Assembly (NCBI GenBank): GCA_963691885.1 | Contig: OY829843.1 | Span: forward strand, 1,984,001 to 2,048,000 | From: G963691885 sp963691885 | Lineage (GTDB): Bacteria; Pseudomonadota; Alphaproteobacteria; UBA8366; Aestuariispiraceae | Direction: 5' to 3' | Length of the DNA stretch: 64,000 nucleotides | Shown here: positions 61,539-64,000 of the stretch, in pieces | How positions within the stretch are numbered: position 1 is the stretch's first letter | Layout: the number at the start of each line of letters is the position of its first letter | Position numbers and translations under genes: made by a program | Notes under the pieces: generated by a model | Databases searched by the model: none | What the model saw: the letters and a program-made list of their open reading frames with translations, nothing else | What the model was told of the DNA's origin: nothing

Positions 61539-63172
61539 ACGGTATCTACATCATTGTTGATGCGCTGCGATTTGACGTGTTTGATGATTTGGATGCGGCA
61601 ACCATACTGGCCCCCAATCTGTCGCGCCTGATAGAAAATGGTCTGATTGAGAAGGTTACGACGAATGCTCAATCGACCCAGTTCGTCCTGCCCTCTCTTT
61701 TCTCACTGGCGTATCCATTGGATTACGGCGGGTATAATGAGGGCGTTCGTTTGCGGCCGCGCACGTATCCGGAGCAGTTGACAGAGGCTGGCTACGACAC
61801 GGTCATGATCACAAACTGCAATCAGATGGGATGTTCGCTGGGATATGATCGTGGCTTTAGCCGCGTGCATGCTGCAATTGATTTCAGCAGTGTCCTGACC
61901 TACCGCCTTGAGAAAACCATCGGGTATGAAATAGCCCGTTTTCTCAATTCGGAAATTGATAAGAACGAATTGATCCCCTATTTGCAGCGGGAGTTGGGGC
62001 TGATGCTGCAAAAGATGTTGGATCAATATGTGCAGGGGGATCGCACCACCTGGTCCAGAGATCACCACCGGGTCAATGATCAGATTGGTCTGCGGCTTCC
62101 TGACGAAATCGCGCTGCTCGAAAAGGACCCGGAGAAGGTTCTGGAAAAACTGACGACCATACCATACAAACTGTATTGGCGCTTTCTCGGCATGACATCC
62201 GTGAGTTCATCCTCGCTTTTCTGGGGACGTTTGCGAGAGTCTGTGAACTGGCGATTGCGCGAAATTCTCTTGAAAACCGGGTTTCCGTTCTTTCCTTTGG
62301 GCTATGCACAGGGGCTTGCCGGCGAGCTGGTACCTGCTGTTGCCAAAGAGATGGCCAAAGCGGTGAAGTCACCACAAGCCGTGCATTTACACATTATGGA
62401 TGTTCACGACAGTCGCGCTTTGAACAGGCCGATCAATCTGCTCTATCGATTGCGATATTTGCCGCGTGTCTGGCGGGCGCGGTCAATCTCGAAGACCAAG
62501 CGCAAATTCTGGTATGACATGACGGTTGCTTATGTGGATGACGTCCTGTCCAAGATATTCGCATTGATTGAGACCCATCAATCTCCCAAGGATACATGCA
62601 TTCTGGTCACGGCGGACCACGGGTATGGTGGTGCGGCATATGCCAGAGAAAACGATGGTGATCTGGGATTCAGGACCCATGCCGAAGATCTTGAAGTGCC
62701 TATGATTGTAAGGGCGCCAGAATTCGAAAACGAGGATAGTCGCGGTTCGGCTTCAGGCGCGTTGATTGATAGTATGGGCGTAACGGCGACATATCTGAAA
62801 TGTATGAGTATTCCAGCGCATCCCGCGTTCCGGGGTGTTGCAATACAGGATGGCGGTGTTGATTTGGTCGTATCCGAGAATGCAGGCCGTGGAAACGCGG
62901 ACATTGTCCGGCGTGATCTGTACTTTACACTGACCACAAGAACGTTTCGGGCGATGGTGTTGTTGTCTGGGAACAAGCTCAGTCTTGAAAAATACTTTGA
63001 GTTTGAGACCGATCCCTTTGAGAGAGATAACCTTGCGTCAGCAGCATGTCTAGATGGACGGGATGAAGCTGTGTTCGATTTACTTGTTGGCGAGAGGCGG
63101 GAGCTCCTTGAATTGAGGGGTGTGTATCGGGCCGGTTCAAATCGGCCCGACCGGATCGCGCATTCTGGGTAA
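61535..63172 (+). CDS. Alkaline-phosphatase-superfamily (sulfatase-like) enzyme, copy 2
   Basis: A 545-residue paralogue of the gene at 44024. It has IYIIVDALRFDVFDDLD, the nucleophile region TNAQSTQFVLPSLFS, the HIMDVHDSRA segment, ILVTADHGYGG and a His in FRTHAEDLEVPMIV. There is again no formylglycine motif and a long helical insertion between the nucleophile and the metal His region. The GTG at 61535 overlaps the stop of the nucleotidyltransferase gene (GTGA). Its position at the other end of the sugar pathway suggests both enzymes act on one glycan. Confidence 0.8.
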   Translation: MNGIYIIVDALRFDVFDDLDAATILAPNLSRLIENGLIEKVTTNAQSTQFVLPSLFSLAYPLDYGGYNEGVRLRPRTYPEQLTEAGYDTVMITNCNQMGCSLGYDRGFSRVHAAIDFSSVLTYRLEKTIGYEIARFLNSEIDKNELIPYLQRELGLMLQKMLDQYVQGDRTTWSRDHHRVNDQIGLRLPDEIALLEKDPEKVLEKLTTIPYKLYWRFLGMTSVSSSSLFWGRLRESVNWRLREILLKTGFPFFPLGYAQGLAGELVPAVAKEMAKAVKSPQAVHLHIMDVHDSRALNRPINLLYRLRYLPRVWRARSISKTKRKFWYDMTVAYVDDVLSKIFALIETHQSPKDTCILVTADHGYGGAAYARENDGDLGFRTHAEDLEVPMIVRAPEFENEDSRGSASGALIDSMGVTATYLKCMSIPAHPAFRGVAIQDGGVDLVVSENAGRGNADIVRRDLYFTLTTRTFRAMVLLSGNKLSLEKYFEFETDPFERDNLASAACLDGRDEAVFDLLVGERRELLELRGVYRAGSNRPDRIAHSG

Positions 63173-63181
63173 AATGCGATC

Positions 63182-64000
63182 ATGATTGCGAAAAATCAAG
63201 AAATGACACCTCAGGAACGACCGGCAAAGTCGCCGCGGTCAAGCAAGAGGGAGGCTGGTTTCGATCCGGATCGAATCGCCTGTGCCTGTGGGAACATAAC
63301 CTTTGGTGAACTTGACTCGACCCTGAGGGAGAACCCGGGAATCTCGTATGACGATTTGGTGTTGCGCACACCGGTCGGGAAAGGGTGCACGGCTTGTCTT
63401 CTTGATATCGAACAGTTCCATACGCAGTACAAAGGGGATGCCGGGATACTTGTGAAGGGTGCTAGACTAGGAAGCAGAACCACGAATATCTCTGATCTAA
63501 AACGCATACTTTACCAAGCCCTTGATCGTGTCAGCCCTCTCTACGCGACCAAGACCGGCGGACGCATGCCATTTCTGGCCAATGCCCATGTGCGACCGGT
63601 TGTCTGGGTTTCAAACGAATCTCTTTTGTTCAAAGAGAAGCAGGTTGGCCCACCCGTCTTGTTGTCGATCATCCAACGAGACGCGAATGGCCGTGTCGTG
63701 AGCGAACGCAAGTCCGTGGTTGCCGAGAACACAACCGAAATGGTCACGATTGACCTCACCGATCCAATGGCGGACGGCAATGATGCTGCCTACATGACAG
63801 GAACAATCGAGATTGTGCGGGCGGGTTCCAGGCCTGGTGTTCGGGGAACAAGTCGGCCCCATATTGAACATGTCGGAAAGACATCGTCATCTGTTGTTCA
63901 TTTCACCGGTCCAACATCGCCGACAAAGGGCAGCGTAGCGGTTCCGTTACGCAGGAATGGTCAAAGGGTCTTCCTGTCCGTAGTGAGCTATGACGGCGCG
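63182..64000 (+). CDS. Protein with N-terminal BFD-like [2Fe-2S] motif, cut by window edge
   Basis: The frame is open from the ATG at 63182 to the window end (273 codons). After a basic N-terminus (RPAKSPRSSKREAGF) it shows ACACGNITFGELDSTLRENP, then DDLVLRTPVGKGCTACLLDI: a C-x-C ... C-x2-C arrangement with the spacing of bacterioferritin-associated ferredoxin-like [2Fe-2S] domains. The following about 170 residues have no domain I recognise (MPFLANAHVRPVVWVSNESL, IEIVRAGSRPGVRGTSRPHI). It starts 9 bases after the sulfatase-like gene and is probably in the same operon. Function unknown; the rest lies outside the window. Confidence 0.7.
   Translation, partial: MIAKNQEMTPQERPAKSPRSSKREAGFDPDRIACACGNITFGELDSTLRENPGISYDDLVLRTPVGKGCTACLLDIEQFHTQYKGDAGILVKGARLGSRTTNISDLKRILYQALDRVSPLYATKTGGRMPFLANAHVRPVVWVSNESLLFKEKQVGPPVLLSIIQRDANGRVVSERKSVVAENTTEMVTIDLTDPMADGNDAAYMTGTIEIVRAGSRPGVRGTSRPHIEHVGKTSSSVVHFTGPTSPTKGSVAVPLRRNGQRVFLSVVSYDGA

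Noticed and set aside
63121..63160. CGGGCCG/CGGCCCG hairpin as a terminator
   Set aside because: It lies inside the end of the sulfatase-like gene and is not followed by a T-run.
1..64000. CRISPR array
   Set aside because: No regularly spaced repeats and no cas-like genes were seen.

Overview
The window looks like a chromosomal segment of a marine-type alphaproteobacterium, most likely a Rhodospirillales-like lineage. This rests on a VPLPA-type CTERM surface protein, FixJ-type and PAS_5-type regulators, a membrane-free chemotaxis receptor with two PAS-like repeats, and a PotABCD-type operon. It is an inference from gene content only; there is no rRNA or other taxonomic marker.

Positions 1-13,000 are an accessory zone dominated by transposable-element relics. 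It holds two broken tyrosine-recombinase genes (288-652 and 1119-1495), one complete IS66 element with a perfect 8-bp target duplication (1967-4381), an IS481-type copy killed by three nonsense codons (4846-6014), a 600-bp IS66 deletion derivative (7702-8301), and two direct copies of another IS481 element (1-201 and 11895-12908) at the edges. Cargo between them includes a lipoprotein, a small HTH protein, a TspO membrane cluster, a LuxR-type regulator and a VPLPA-CTERM protein. From 13,050 to 18,527 lie a soluble chemotaxis receptor and a STAS / MASE1 histidine kinase / FixJ operon. An IS630 element sits exactly in the stop codon of the STAS gene.

Positions 18,866-34,446 are mainly metabolic and regulatory: a UGSC-family pair with its LysR regulator, a frameshifted SPINDLY-type O-GlcNAc transferase, a metallo-beta-lactamase-fold hydrolase with a complete PotABCD-type ABC transporter, a histidine kinase broken by an amber codon, an HlyD-type pair, a transglutaminase-like protein and a PAS_5 protein. 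Positions 34,504-43,718 start surface-polysaccharide functions: methyltransferase, RfbD/RfbC of dTDP-rhamnose synthesis, a LuxR solo, an O-antigen ligase/polymerase, a glycosyltransferase-methyltransferase fusion, a GT4 enzyme and a CPA2 antiporter.

Positions 44,024-64,000 are one long plus-strand glycan operon. It begins with an alkaline-phosphatase-superfamily enzyme and an MsbA-like exporter. It then encodes a nonulosonic-acid (legionaminic-like) pathway: PtmA-like SDR, GNAT, two DegT aminotransferases, cytidylyltransferase, NeuB-type synthase and a PtmE-like CBS/nucleotidyltransferase. It also encodes an amidotransferase with dedicated HisH/HisF proteins, a KpsS-like protein, a NodU-type carbamoyltransferase and a GT2 glycosyltransferase. 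It ends with a second paralogous alkaline-phosphatase-superfamily enzyme and an unfinished protein carrying a BFD-like [2Fe-2S] motif. Most genes from 47,698 to 55,336 overlap their neighbour by 1-14 bases. The locus probably makes an acetamidino- and perhaps carbamoyl-decorated acidic sugar for a surface polymer or flagellin.
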